64,000 bases of DNA from an uncultured archaeon (GTDB lineage Archaea > Halobacteriota > Methanosarcinia > Methanosarcinales > Methanoperedenaceae), in contig CABMIB010000114.1 in the NCBI GenBank assembly GCA_902386135.1, forward strand, positions 1 to 64,000, given 5' to 3'. Positions 44,908-54,595 of the stretch are shown one piece after another (within the stretch, counting starts at the first letter, position 1; the number at the start of each line of letters is the position of its first letter). The notes below the pieces were generated by a model that ran no database searches, was not told the origin of the DNA, and was given only the letters and a program-made list of their open reading frames with translations. The translations under genes and the position numbers were made by a program.

Positions 44908-46233
44908 TTAACCTGTTGCTCTTGCGCTCTTCCTCGCCCTCCCCATGATATCTACCACTTCCTCATCTGTCACCTGGGCAAAATCCTCATAGTACGACCC
45001 GACTGCCATGAAATCATAAGGCGTTTCAAGGCAGATAAATTCATCAGCCATCCGGCGCAGTTCATCAGCCGTGTCTGGAGGAGCTACAGGAAGAGCCACG
45101 ACCAGTTTTTCTATGCCCTCCAACTTCAATGTGGAGATGGCTGCTTTCGCTGTGGCGCCTGTAGCTGCCCCGTCATCAACAAGTATGATTATTTTTCCTT
45201 TCAAATTCGGTATCTTCTGTCCTTTTCGGTATAAATCAACCCTTTTTTCAATTAATTTCTTCTGGCGGGAGATCTCATCCTGGATATAATCCTCTGTTAC
45301 TCCGTATAATGATATTATGGATTCATTCAAAACGACCGCACCTGTTTCTGAAACCGCGCCTATGGCAAGTTCCGGCTGCCCCGGGAAACCTAACTTCCTT
45401 ACTATGATAACATCAAGCGGGCAATTAAGGTAAGAAGCTATCTCATAGCCTGTAACTACTCCTCCCCTTGGGAGGGCCAGCACTATGACATCTTTCCTGT
45501 CCTTATAATCTTTTAACCTGTATGCAAGCTCTGCACCAGCATCCTTCCTGTCCTTAAAAATTTTCGCCGGGTCGCCTGAACCCAGTTTCTCAACAAACCA
45601 CTGAACTATAGTCTCGCGTGCCTCTCTGAGATGCTCCTCTTTTGAATAGAGATGATCTGCACCTTTGATCAGAGCAAGCTTTTTCTCTCCGGCGAGGCGC
45701 TCATAGAGGATAATGCTCTCGCTCATTATCGGGTCTGCATCGCCCTGCACTATCAATGTGGGGATACGTACCCTATCAGCGTACTTGTAGTATCCTTCGG
45801 CTGGAGCAGAGCGCAGGACCAGAGACTTTATCCGGCTATCTGTGGCGGCTCTCACTAAGGCTGCTATACCTCCGATGCTTGAGCCGCATATTCCAACTCT
45901 CTCAGGGTTAACGCCTTCTTTGCCATTGATATAATCAAGAGAGATGCCAATGTCCTGAGCAAATTGTTCAACAGTAGCATCAGAAGCATCACCCTCGCTC
46001 TCACCGTGTCCTGTGAAATCAAGAAGGAAACAGCAGAATCCCTTTTTCACTAACCCCTCGGCAATATAGATATTCCTCGGGCTATCCTTGCTACTCCTTA
46101 ACCCGTGCGCGAATATCACAGCAGGCTTATTCATTCCATTCCCAAGACCCAGAATATTCGCAACAAGCCTGAACCCCTTATCATTTTTTAAAGTTACTTT
46201 CTCTTCCATTTGTTCTACCCCCTTTATCCTCAC
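44908..46233 (-). CDS. Alpha/beta hydrolase - phosphoribosyltransferase fusion
   Basis: A 441-residue fusion. Residues 1-230 are an alpha/beta hydrolase with GSSIGG as nucleophile elbow near residue 117, Asp in QGDADPI and His in GADHLY, a complete triad. From about residue 235 there is a type I phosphoribosyltransferase with LALPRGGVVTGYEIA and the PRPP loop ILVDDGAATGATAKAA near residue 375. The PRTase half is the kind seen beside or fused to dienelactone-hydrolase-like domains in environmental bacteria. Substrates unknown. The start could be the internal ATG before EEKVTLKNDKGF, 8 codons in. Confidence 0.88.
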   Translation of the reverse strand: MRIKGVEQMEEKVTLKNDKGFRLVANILGLGNGMNKPAVIFAHGLRSSKDSPRNIYIAEGLVKKGFCCFLLDFTGHGESEGDASDATVEQFAQDIGISLDYINGKEGVNPERVGICGSSIGGIAALVRAATDSRIKSLVLRSAPAEGYYKYADRVRIPTLIVQGDADPIMSESIILYERLAGEKKLALIKGADHLYSKEEHLREARETIVQWFVEKLGSGDPAKIFKDRKDAGAELAYRLKDYKDRKDVIVLALPRGGVVTGYEIASYLNCPLDVIIVRKLGFPGQPELAIGAVSETGAVVLNESIISLYGVTEDYIQDEISRQKKLIEKRVDLYRKGQKIPNLKGKIIILVDDGAATGATAKAAISTLKLEGIEKLVVALPVAPPDTADELRRMADEFICLETPYDFMAVGSYYEDFAQVTDEEVVDIMGRARKSARATG

Positions 46234-46247
46234 TTTATGCTATTATT

Positions 46248-46910
46248 TCAGGAATACATCGGATTGTAACCTGACCGCAGCGCCATAAGTATCTGGTCGA
46301 TAAAGACTTCCGGCGGCTGGGCTCCTACAAACGAGGTGTTCTCGTTGATCACGATATGCGGGGTGCTCATAATATTATACTTCTGGACAAGATAGGGGAA
46401 CTCGGTCATCTCGATGACGTCGGACCGTATGAACTCATTTTCAATAGCAAACTGGTGAGCAAGCCTTGCTGCCCTCGGGCAGAAAGGGCAAGTCGGCGTC
46501 ACGAATACCTGTATATGTGCGGGCTTTTTTATCTCTGAAAGCTTTTTCTTGATGTCCTCCGGCAAAGATGTCGCGCCCCGTGAAACATCTACGATGTCAT
46601 CCACAATAACAGCGAACTCGTAGCCTGCCGGCATACCGTAGTACCTGATGCCGTAGTCCGATTTTCCAACGATCGCAATGGCCGGGATCTTGTTTATTTT
46701 GTATTTTATGTCCTGGTCGCCGTTTATGACGAAATCGTACACCTTCGTTTTTATCTTCGGGGATAATTCCCCCAGTTCAAGCACAAGCTCCCTGTTCTCC
46801 CTGCAAAGCTGGCATTCATGCTCCTGTGTAAAAACAATGAGTTCCACGTCCCCGGCAAGCGCAGCGAATTTGTTTCTGATAACCTGTTTCTGACTTTCGG
46901 AAAGCGCCAT
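46248..46910 (-). CDS. Glutaredoxin-like protein disulfide oxidoreductase (PDO)
   Basis: A 220-residue protein with two thioredoxin folds and two CxxC sites: CQLC in the N-terminal unit (residue about 33) and CPFC in the C-terminal unit (residue about 146). The cis-Pro segments INKIPAIAI and IMSTPHIVI are also present. PDOs handle intracellular disulfides in archaea. I start at ATG 46910 (MALSESQKQ, with GGGGT upstream); a longer reading frame would add a residue stretch without a ribosome site. Its 3' end is 14 bases from the fusion gene. Confidence 0.88.
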   Translation of the reverse strand: MALSESQKQVIRNKFAALAGDVELIVFTQEHECQLCRENRELVLELGELSPKIKTKVYDFVINGDQDIKYKINKIPAIAIVGKSDYGIRYYGMPAGYEFAVIVDDIVDVSRGATSLPEDIKKKLSEIKKPAHIQVFVTPTCPFCPRAARLAHQFAIENEFIRSDVIEMTEFPYLVQKYNIMSTPHIVINENTSFVGAQPPEVFIDQILMALRSGYNPMYS

Positions 46911-47107
46911 GGTTTTACCCCGGTAATCAGTTTTGTTGTATTTAGTATTTAACTTGATGTAAAGTAAACCTCTAAAGGGAATATCAGGTGTGGTATAACG
47001 AGGAAAGGCTGCATAGAGGAATTGGAATACAGCCGGCAAAGATCTATGAGGAGGTGTAACGTTGGAAAGTTGACTTAACAAAACATTAAAATATTTAAAA
47101 TCTGGCG

Positions 47108-47419
47108 CTAATTATACTCTCTCCATGTCTTCCCGCACTTCGTACACCTGAAGAACCTTACCTCGCTCTCATCAGCAGAGCGCAACTGCCGAAGCCACCA
47201 GTATGCCGTGTCGTTGCCGCAGTCCTCGCATCTGGCCCTTGTTGTGGGCAACCCCATCTCGCGCCCTTCCAGTACGGAGACCTCACGCTCTTTTCGCTCG
47301 GTCTTTGAGACAAAGCTTCCTTTTATTTCTTTTTCGAACCCGCATTTCCTGCACTTAAAAACGGTCTTCGCGGGCATCATCATGCTCTTGCATTTCGGAC
47401 AAAATTCCATCGATATCAC
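47108..47419 (-). CDS. tfs: Transcription factor S
   Basis: A 103-residue archaeal TFS, related to TFIIS and the RNA polymerase subunit RPB9. The N-terminal zinc ribbon is FCPKCKSMM...FKCRKCGFE, and the C-terminal ribbon is RCEDCGNDTAYWWLRQLRSADES...FRCTKCGKTW. The acidic Asp-Glu pair (SADES) that enters the polymerase funnel to stimulate transcript cleavage is present. The start is either 47419 or the internal ATG at 47410 (MEFCPKC). Both lie inside the upstream NUDIX gene's 3' end, an overlap of 56-65 bases in a different frame. Confidence 0.95.
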   Translation of the reverse strand: MISMEFCPKCKSMMMPAKTVFKCRKCGFEKEIKGSFVSKTERKEREVSVLEGREMGLPTTRARCEDCGNDTAYWWLRQLRSADESEVRFFRCTKCGKTWREYN

Positions 47420-47819
47420 TCTTAGCGTTTTCTATGATCTTATTATGATCAAATGCCAATTTGGGTATTTCGTTCAGATCGAAAAGCCCTATATCTTTAG
47501 CATCTGAACCTGCCTTAAGCATTCCGCTTCCTTTTGCAATATAACATATGGAGACCGCGTGCCCTCTTGGGTCTCTTGAGGGGTCAGAATATACTCCCTG
47601 CAGCTTGATTATCTCAATATCAAGCCCTGTCTCTTCCTTAGCCTCCCGGACTACTGCCGCTTCAACAGTCTCACCCACCTCCACGAACCCGCCGGGAAGC
47701 GCGAAACAGCCCTGGTACGGCGGGTTTTTGCGCTTAACAAGGACAAGTTTTCCTTTGTAGATTATAAGCGCATCAACGGTCAGAAGCGGAGTTACCGGTT
47801 TCATAATTTCCTTAATCAT
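47355..47819 (-). CDS. NUDIX hydrolase (ADP-ribose pyrophosphatase type)
   Basis: A 154-residue NUDIX enzyme. LPGGFVEVGETVEAAVVREA followed by KEETGL is a complete Nudix box. A Pro/Asp region SDPSRDPRGHAVSICYIA follows, typical of ADP-ribose pyrophosphatases. The last 56-65 bases overlap tfs on the same strand in another frame; the final residues (HDDAREDRF) are not domain sequence. It overlaps the DRG GTPase gene by four bases upstream. Confidence 0.93.
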   Translation of the reverse strand: MIKEIMKPVTPLLTVDALIIYKGKLVLVKRKNPPYQGCFALPGGFVEVGETVEAAVVREAKEETGLDIEIIKLQGVYSDPSRDPRGHAVSICYIAKGSGMLKAGSDAKDIGLFDLNEIPKLAFDHNKIIENAKSDIDGILSEMQEHDDAREDRF

Positions 47820-48907
47820 CTCCTCAATATTATCGTCAGGATGTCATCACCATACAGCATATGATCAAGACCTGCACGCTGGCCCTCATGTTTTGCAGAC
47901 ATACCCCAGACCTGTGCATACCTGAACCTGTTCCTGAAATCGCGGTGGAGCCGATCGCATACATCCCCTATCGTGGAACCTTCCCTGATTATCAGGGGCT
48001 CTTCCATATCTGCAGGCTTTCCCTGAGGTTTTAAGTATATCCTGATAAACCCGAGCTTATTATATATCAGTTCTTTCAGTTCTTCGATATGAACCTTTTT
48101 ATCTGCCGATATGAGCAGTGCGTCAGGGAATCTTTCTCTGCATTCTTTGAGCGTGTACTTATCAGCGAGGTCGATCTTATTGATGACCACGACCGCGGGG
48201 ATATATTTCCTGTTGCCCAGGATCACATCTATTAACTGGTCTATGTTGATATTTTCGCGTATGACCACGTTCGCGTTATGTATTCTGTATTCTCCCAGTA
48301 CGGTCTTTATGGTATCCTCATCAAGATCCAGATCTATCGTATTGTTCACGCTGACCCCACCCCTGGGTTTTTTCCTGATAGTGACATCCGGCGGTCTTGA
48401 GTTGACGCGTATACCGGCATCGTTTAACTCCCCGATGAGAACATCATGGTGCACAAGCTGGAAAACATCAAGCAGTATCAAGGCAAGGTCGGCATTCCTT
48501 ATTACAGCCAGGACTTCCTTACCCCTTCCCCTGCCCGATGCCGCGCCTTTTACAATGCCAGGTACATCAAGTATCTGGATTGTCGCGCCTTTATAGTCCA
48601 TCGCGCCCGGTACAACATCCAGTGTGGTGAACTCATATGCTGCAACCGCCGATTCCGCGCCTGTCAGGCTGTTAAGGAGCGTGCTCTTGCCAACTGACGG
48701 GAAGCCCACAAGTACGACAGATGCATCCCCTGATTTCTTGACTGAGAAGCCTTCCCCGCCTGATTTTGCCGAGGCTCTTTTCTGGACTTCTTCCCGCAAG
48801 CGCGCCAGTTTTGCTTTGAGCCTGCCGATATGCCCTTCGGTAGCCTTATTATATTTCGTCTTGGATATTTCTTCTTCAACCGCTCTAATCTCTTCTTCAA
48901 GTGCCAT
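47816..48907 (-). CDS. drg: DRG-family translation-associated GTPase
   Basis: A 363-residue Obg/DRG-type GTPase. An N-terminal helical domain (residues 1-50) is followed by the G domain: G1 GFPSVGKSTLL near residue 68, switch TTLD, G3 DVPGIVKGAA, and G4 NKIDL near residue 244. The DRG-typical insert GIRVNSRPPDVTIRKKPRGG lies between, and a C-terminal TGS domain follows (RIYLKPQGK...IGDVCDRLHRDF). Archaeal and eukaryotic DRG proteins act with ribosomes. The operon drg-nudix-tfs is tightly overlapped. Confidence 0.95.
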   Translation of the reverse strand: MALEEEIRAVEEEISKTKYNKATEGHIGRLKAKLARLREEVQKRASAKSGGEGFSVKKSGDASVVLVGFPSVGKSTLLNSLTGAESAVAAYEFTTLDVVPGAMDYKGATIQILDVPGIVKGAASGRGRGKEVLAVIRNADLALILLDVFQLVHHDVLIGELNDAGIRVNSRPPDVTIRKKPRGGVSVNNTIDLDLDEDTIKTVLGEYRIHNANVVIRENINIDQLIDVILGNRKYIPAVVVINKIDLADKYTLKECRERFPDALLISADKKVHIEELKELIYNKLGFIRIYLKPQGKPADMEEPLIIREGSTIGDVCDRLHRDFRNRFRYAQVWGMSAKHEGQRAGLDHMLYGDDILTIILRR

Positions 48908-48970
48908 TCGACTCTAATAGATATAATCAAAGCAAAAAGGATTTGGGTTATAAAAGCCTTTTTGGAACGA

Positions 48971-50227
48971 ATGAAGGCATTATTTGAACATCTGGAATCT
49001 AAAACAGAGAAGACCATAAAAACACTCGATGAACTTGTCCGTATCCCTACGCAGGTTCCGCCGGGCGAGAATTATGAAAAAGCCGTAGATTTTATGGCGG
49101 AAAAACTTCTTGACCTTGGCTTCGCGGTCGAGAAGCTCATCATGCCCCGCGAGCTGTTTGAGAAGAAAAATCCCCGCCTTGCGCATCTTCAGGGAAAACG
49201 GGCTAACCTTTCGGCCGTAAAGGACATTGGCGCGGAGAAAACCCTGCTGATCAATACGCACCTGGATGTCGTACCGGCAAGTGCGAACTGGAGCGTTCCG
49301 CCTTTTGAGGTAACGGTTAAGGACGGGCGCATCTTCGGGAGGGGCGTGTCAGACTCGAAAGGAGGGCCTGCAGCGCTGCTAACAGTGCTTTCTGCGATGG
49401 AAGAGCTGGATATAGAACCGGAATACAACCTGAACATAGCCCTGACAACAGACGAGGAGATGGGGCCTTACTCAGGTCTCTGTTATCTCGCCGACCTCGG
49501 GAAGCTCAAAGCGGATTATTTCCTGAGCATGGATGGGGACAGTGACGATATCACGATAGCCTCAAACGGCAACGTGGACTGGCAGATCGATGTTTTCGGG
49601 AAATCATACCACAGCGGCAGTAGCTTCCTTGGAGTTAACGCAATAGAGAAATCCATTCCTGTGATGAACGGGTTGATGGGATTGAAAGCAGAGGTTGAGA
49701 AAAGGCGCTCAAAAGTGCCTGTCAGCATTGCAATAAGCCAGAAAACAGGGATTAAAACCCTCGTACCCGTCCTTAATATCACCGTTGTTAACGGCGGCGT
49801 AAAACAGAACATCGTGCCCGACAGGTGCACGCTGAAAGGCGACCGGCGCTTTATTCCTGAGGAAAACTATGGTGATGTTTGCAAAGAGTTCAATGATGCT
49901 CTTTCCCGTGTGAAAGAAAAACACCCCTATATCGATATTAAATGGAGCTGCGATATGATATACGGACCTATGCTTACGGATATGAACCATCCCTGGGTTA
50001 AAGAAGTAAGGAGGGTTGCAAGCGATGTTGCAGGCGGGGAAGTGAAGCTTGCCGGGACGCAGGGAAGCCTGGATGTTGCTTACGCGGTGAAGGTTACGGG
50101 ATTGCCTGCGTGCTGCTTCGGGCTGGGGAGGAGGATGCAGAGCAATGCACATGCGGATGACGAGAATATCTTCGTTGAGGATCTGGTAATGTATACGAAG
50201 TTCCTGGCGGGTTTGATTTGCAGATAA
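48971..50227 (+). CDS. M20 peptidase, succinyl-diaminopimelate desuccinylase-like
   Basis: A 418-residue M20/ArgE-DapE family metallohydrolase. THLDVVPASANWS (H-x-D) and GRGVSDSKGG give the first metal ligands, and TDEEMGPYSG the catalytic Glu-Glu. A dimerisation domain follows (about residues 180-290). The terminal HADDENIF supplies the last His. The substrate may be a peptide or N-acyl amino acid. I chose ATG 48971; a longer frame from upstream would run into the divergent drg promoter and has no good start. The gap to drg is only 63 bases. Confidence 0.9.
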   Translation: MKALFEHLESKTEKTIKTLDELVRIPTQVPPGENYEKAVDFMAEKLLDLGFAVEKLIMPRELFEKKNPRLAHLQGKRANLSAVKDIGAEKTLLINTHLDVVPASANWSVPPFEVTVKDGRIFGRGVSDSKGGPAALLTVLSAMEELDIEPEYNLNIALTTDEEMGPYSGLCYLADLGKLKADYFLSMDGDSDDITIASNGNVDWQIDVFGKSYHSGSSFLGVNAIEKSIPVMNGLMGLKAEVEKRRSKVPVSIAISQKTGIKTLVPVLNITVVNGGVKQNIVPDRCTLKGDRRFIPEENYGDVCKEFNDALSRVKEKHPYIDIKWSCDMIYGPMLTDMNHPWVKEVRRVASDVAGGEVKLAGTQGSLDVAYAVKVTGLPACCFGLGRRMQSNAHADDENIFVEDLVMYTKFLAGLICR

Positions 50228-50233
50228 TCCTCT

Positions 50234-53200
50234 TTAATATCTATTTTTCTTAATATACAGAAATGCAATTATGGCGATAAGAGCGAACACACCGATTATA
50301 AGTGCCAGCCTGATAGGTGATGCTTCTTCCGAATGCGTTCCTGTAACTTCAGGAGTGCGTGTAGCTGCGGGCGTTATTTGTGATACTGAAGATGATGCCG
50401 GTACTGATGCACCATTCACTCCACTGATAGCGAAATTAGAGAATGTATCGGTCGTCGCTTCATAGTAGATATACGACGCATCTCCTTTTATTAAGGTAGT
50501 ATCAAGCTGCGTCCATTTGCTGCCGTTCCATTTAAGCATCCTGATATCGCCGGCTGCAAGGTCGCTGCTGTTAAGCCATGAGTTCCCAACCCTGAACTTT
50601 ATCATCGCCTCTTTGATCCTCTTTGAGCCCACCCATACATTCAGGTTCTTATACACAGTTCCAGGTGGTGAAACTGATACAAGTTTTGATGTGTCTTTTA
50701 GAACTTCCACCCTCAGGCTTACGTCATTTTCGCTCTCCTTACCAGTAACATCTACCTCATATATACCAAGCTCCGGCGCTGTGAAGGTATAAGCCACAGG
50801 CGTACTGGCAATGATGTTCTTTTCATATTTTTCAGCCGCAGCTATATTGCCAGGAGGTTCTGATGTTATCACGCCTCCACCACCGCCGCTGCTGCCTGAA
50901 TTCCCGGTGCTGCTTGATGAAGTTCCAGATGATGTTATCTCAGCGGCTAACGCAAAGGTCGAGAAGTGGTTCAGAGTTACTTTAAGATAATCGGCAGTTG
51001 TATTTCTCTCGCCTCCCAGAACTTTCGGTCCTCCTATGGATGTGTAATCCGGGTTCGGCTCTATTCCCGGTCCCAGAGGTTTCCAGCGTTCCGAATCGCC
51101 TGTTGAGTTCGGATTATACCAGTATATTTTCAGCGTTTGCTCGTTCAAATCTCCCGGGTCGTCAGCATCCCCATCCCCGTTCATGTCAAGATCCGCAGCA
51201 GTATAATACATAGTCAGGTTTACAAAGTTAAGACTTGCAGCGTCTATGCCGGTTACGTTAACTTCAATATATCTTCCAACGGGTTGTTCATTCCGGTCAA
51301 GCCCGTAAACCGGGGTCGCAGATGTTGCATTTAATGCTGAAGCATCTGTGCTGGTATTTATCTTCAGGATTACGGGAGCACTGATGGTTGCATTAAGTTC
51401 GATCGTAGAGTTCGTGATGTTCCGTGACTCGTCCGGACTTATCTCTATGGTTTGATTTGCGTTTACATCTGTATTTACAGTGATACTGGTAGAAGTCTTT
51501 CTTAAGAACGGGGCAAGAGCCTGGTAGTCAATATTACCGATGCCAGGCATGTAGGATGAATCGCATATCCCGTCGGCGTTCGCATCGGCGCAGAGCTGTG
51601 AGAATCCGGTGCCATTAGGATATGCCCAGAAGTTGCCGCCAAGATAAGGTCCATCGATTATGTTGGAGCCTATTGTTCTGGTAATGTTCCAGATACTACT
51701 GCCACTGGCAACGGCATTATTGGAGTTATTGAGGTAGTTGTTGTAGATGGTATTGTTTGAGGATTCTAAGTAAATGCCGGGGTTGTTGTTAGAGAGTCTA
51801 TTGTTCCTGACAGTATTGTATACAGGCGCCGGCAGGGCTGCAGATAAGTTGATAGAAAGGGATTTCGGGGTATCTATGGCATAGCCTCCGATGATCTCTA
51901 TATTTTCTTCTTTTGCATATACGCCGGTGAACATATCAAAATCATAAGTTCTGAAGTTCATAGTTTTAAAGTTCCATTCTATAGTCCCGTTGGGATACAT
52001 TACGACCTGGAAACGTACCGGATTGGACAAGATATCGTAGCCATATGGGTATTCATCGGTGCGCGTAAAACCATACCACTCTACAACAACTTTATCCGAG
52101 AGATTGAATACGCCGAGGTAAGTTTTTTCTGAACTGAGGTAAGCATCATCTGGATCACCTGTCGTTAGATCGCCATTGTTTGCAAATATAGCGTCCATCT
52201 TTTCAATATGATTATCGTAATAATGCGTTCCATATGCTGCATCACATGCGTAGCAATCATCATTGCTTTCCAAGAGTTCTATCAGACCATCCGTATTAAC
52301 AGAGATTTTTGTTATGTTCCTGCCCATAAATGGGAATGGGAACGGCAACTCGTATATGAAATAATCACCACTCTGCATCGTATAGTTACCATAGTCGCTT
52401 ATGTAGTCAGGATAATTTATCGTGCTCGCGGTTGACGTATTCACATTGATAAAATGGAAAGGTACTTCTGGAACAGTGTACGATGCAGTTTCCCCGGAAA
52501 TACGAATTCCACAGTTGGTGTTCGAATTTGCAGTGTTGTTATTTAAGATATTGCCGCCTGAAGAGTCCAGAGTGAGCCCGGCGGTATTTGAGTTCGCAGT
52601 ATTATTTGTTATGATACTGCCGCTGCTATTAAGGAGACAAATACCGCCGCACTGACCGTTTGAATCGGCTATGTTGTTTGAGATTGTGTTATTCCAGCTA
52701 CCCTGCAAAACCAGGATTCCTTCGCCTGAATTAAAGGATACGTTATTTTCGCTTACAATATTATTGAACGCCCGGATTAGAACAATTCCCTGGTCTGTGG
52801 TATTATAAACCCTGTTGCCAATTATTCGATTACCGCTTGACGGGTCATCTACAACTATACCATCATAACTACTCGAAATTGTATTATCTATGAGTATGTT
52901 ATGGTTGCTGAGTGACAGTTCAAATCCTTTCTGGATATTCAAGCTTGCAGTGTTGTTAGTTAATGTGTTAATACTGGAGTAATCAAGGTAGACTCCGATA
53001 TTCTCATTCGAGTTCGCAATATTGTTGGTTAAGTTGTTATTATTGGAATATAATAGATAGATTCCGGTGTCGATATTCAAACTTGCGTTGTTTTTAATCA
53101 GGGTATTGTAATTACCGGCATAGATGTAGACTCCATAATAATCATTCAGGTCTGCAGTATTATTAGTTAAGGTGCTACTATTGGAATAGTAAAGATAGAT

Positions 53201-53806
53201 TCCGTATTCCTTATTCGAGTTCGCAATATTGTTAGTTAAGATGTTAATACTGGAGTAATCAAGGTAGACCCCACTATTCTCATTTGAGTTTGCATTGTTG
53301 CCGGATATAGTATTGTTGCTGGAATCCGTGAGGTATATGCCGTATGTATTCAGTTCTGCTGTATTATCTGTTACGATGTCATTACCGGAATTGTACAAAG
53401 AGATGCCAGCGTCGTTTGAGCTTGCTGTGATGTTTGCGATGCTTCCATATGTTACGCTACTGAAAACTATACCACCTGCCCAATCTATCACTGTAAGGTT
53501 TTTTACAGTTACGTTTCTAAGTGGTTTTGTTGAATTAAATGCAAACACGCCGTAAGTTTGCGCCATGTCCTTGCCGCTGATCGTGAAGCCTGCCCCGTCC
53601 AGGGTAACATTACCCGACTGGATATTGATGCAGGTCGAATCATTAGCCAGGTTCTGGCTGAGCCGATATTCGCCTTCCTGGATAATATCCTGGCAGCTAT
53701 AGATATCTGTCGCTGCGTCCGCGCCGCCCGCAAGCAACAGTGCCAGCGCCGTTATCCATGCTGCTATTCCAGGGACATGCCCTCCATAAATATTGTTCAA
53801 TAACAT
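50234..53806 (-). CDS. Large NosD-like beta-helix surface protein with PGF-pre-PGF region
   Basis: A 1190-residue exported protein. A signal peptide (about residues 12-31) leads to an extensive right-handed beta-helix of NosD/CASH repeats from residue 70 to 440, with about 22-residue periods of the GIYLYYSNSSTLTNN type. A beta-sandwich insert follows (about 450-650), then short further repeats, an Ig-like region, a Ser/Gly-rich linker and a PGF-pre-PGF-like domain (TFTAPELGIYEVDVTG, FSNFAISG). The C-terminal membrane helix ends in KKNRY, with no obvious PGF tripeptide. It is likely an adhesin or surface polysaccharide-binding protein; ligand unknown. Confidence 0.85.
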   Translation of the reverse strand: MLLNNIYGGHVPGIAAWITALALLLAGGADAATDIYSCQDIIQEGEYRLSQNLANDSTCINIQSGNVTLDGAGFTISGKDMAQTYGVFAFNSTKPLRNVTVKNLTVIDWAGGIVFSSVTYGSIANITASSNDAGISLYNSGNDIVTDNTAELNTYGIYLTDSSNNTISGNNANSNENSGVYLDYSSINILTNNIANSNKEYGIYLYYSNSSTLTNNTADLNDYYGVYIYAGNYNTLIKNNASLNIDTGIYLLYSNNNNLTNNIANSNENIGVYLDYSSINTLTNNTASLNIQKGFELSLSNHNILIDNTISSSYDGIVVDDPSSGNRIIGNRVYNTTDQGIVLIRAFNNIVSENNVSFNSGEGILVLQGSWNNTISNNIADSNGQCGGICLLNSSGSIITNNTANSNTAGLTLDSSGGNILNNNTANSNTNCGIRISGETASYTVPEVPFHFINVNTSTASTINYPDYISDYGNYTMQSGDYFIYELPFPFPFMGRNITKISVNTDGLIELLESNDDCYACDAAYGTHYYDNHIEKMDAIFANNGDLTTGDPDDAYLSSEKTYLGVFNLSDKVVVEWYGFTRTDEYPYGYDILSNPVRFQVVMYPNGTIEWNFKTMNFRTYDFDMFTGVYAKEENIEIIGGYAIDTPKSLSINLSAALPAPVYNTVRNNRLSNNNPGIYLESSNNTIYNNYLNNSNNAVASGSSIWNITRTIGSNIIDGPYLGGNFWAYPNGTGFSQLCADANADGICDSSYMPGIGNIDYQALAPFLRKTSTSITVNTDVNANQTIEISPDESRNITNSTIELNATISAPVILKINTSTDASALNATSATPVYGLDRNEQPVGRYIEVNVTGIDAASLNFVNLTMYYTAADLDMNGDGDADDPGDLNEQTLKIYWYNPNSTGDSERWKPLGPGIEPNPDYTSIGGPKVLGGERNTTADYLKVTLNHFSTFALAAEITSSGTSSSSTGNSGSSGGGGGVITSEPPGNIAAAEKYEKNIIASTPVAYTFTAPELGIYEVDVTGKESENDVSLRVEVLKDTSKLVSVSPPGTVYKNLNVWVGSKRIKEAMIKFRVGNSWLNSSDLAAGDIRMLKWNGSKWTQLDTTLIKGDASYIYYEATTDTFSNFAISGVNGASVPASSSVSQITPAATRTPEVTGTHSEEASPIRLALIIGVFALIAIIAFLYIKKNRY

Positions 53807-54085
53807 ATTCCCACCTGTTTTTCAGATGCAAGAAGGCAGTCCCGCTGATACGTTTTTTGAACAAGACCACCGGATCAGGCGGTTCTTGAAGTGTAAACTA
53901 TTTAAGATTTGCGATTAAATTTTATAATATGTTGATTAGTATTATGAATTAAATATTCTGTATCGGTGGATACATTACAGATAGGGCTGTGCCAGTACAG
54001 ATAAGACCATTTGGATTCAAAAGATTATATGAATAGATCCGACCTGTCTGCAGTTTACATCACTTTTAAAGCGTGGATTTTATGC

Positions 54086-54589
54086 TCACGCTTTCTTCTC
54101 CGTTTGCACTACCTTCGCGCCCCTGTTCATCGCTATCTTCCCTGTTCTTACCATCTCTTTTATCCCGAACTGCCGCAGGAGCTGCTCCATCGCATTTATC
54201 TTGCTCTCGTCGCCCGTGACCTCTACCACGACTGATTTTATGCCCACGTCCACTATTTTCGCCCTGAATACGTCAACTATCTGCATTACCTCGGCGCGCG
54301 TTGTAGAGTCAACGCCAACCTTGATAAGAGCAAGCTCCCTGTTCACCGCCTCCTCAGCAGGGAGGTCGCTAACCCGTATAACATCAATAAGTTTGTTGAG
54401 CTGCTTCATTACCTGCTCAAGCACATGGTCATCTCCGCTCACGACTATGGTCATGCGCGAAGTATCCGGGTTCTCGGTAACACCGACAGCAAGGCTTTCG
54501 ATGTTGAACCCGCGCCTTGAGAACAAACCCGCGACCCTTGCCAGGACACCGGGTTTATTTTCAACAAGTACTGCAAGCGTGCGTTTCAT
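54086..54589 (-). CDS. ilvN: Acetolactate synthase, regulatory (small) subunit
   Basis: A 167-residue ACT-domain protein. An N-terminal ACT domain (residues 1-75: [29 protein letters not shown]) and a C-terminal domain with [22 protein letters not shown] are as in IlvH/IlvN. It binds valine and controls the catalytic subunit encoded six bases upstream. It is the last gene of the isopropylmalate/citramalate synthase - ilvB - ilvN operon. Confidence 0.94.
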   Translation of the reverse strand: MKRTLAVLVENKPGVLARVAGLFSRRGFNIESLAVGVTENPDTSRMTIVVSGDDHVLEQVMKQLNKLIDVIRVSDLPAEEAVNRELALIKVGVDSTTRAEVMQIVDVFRAKIVDVGIKSVVVEVTGDESKINAMEQLLRQFGIKEMVRTGKIAMNRGAKVVQTEKKA

Positions 54590-54595
54590 TGTACA

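Noticed and set aside
46911-47081. Extended N-terminus of the protein disulfide oxidoreductase
   Set aside because: The extension has no ribosome site, an unstructured composition, and covers the likely promoter; MALSESQKQ is the typical family start.
50234-53806. Tandem DNA repeats in the beta-helix gene as a CRISPR or satellite
   Set aside because: The periodicity follows a protein repeat of about 22 residues with varied codons inside one long frame.
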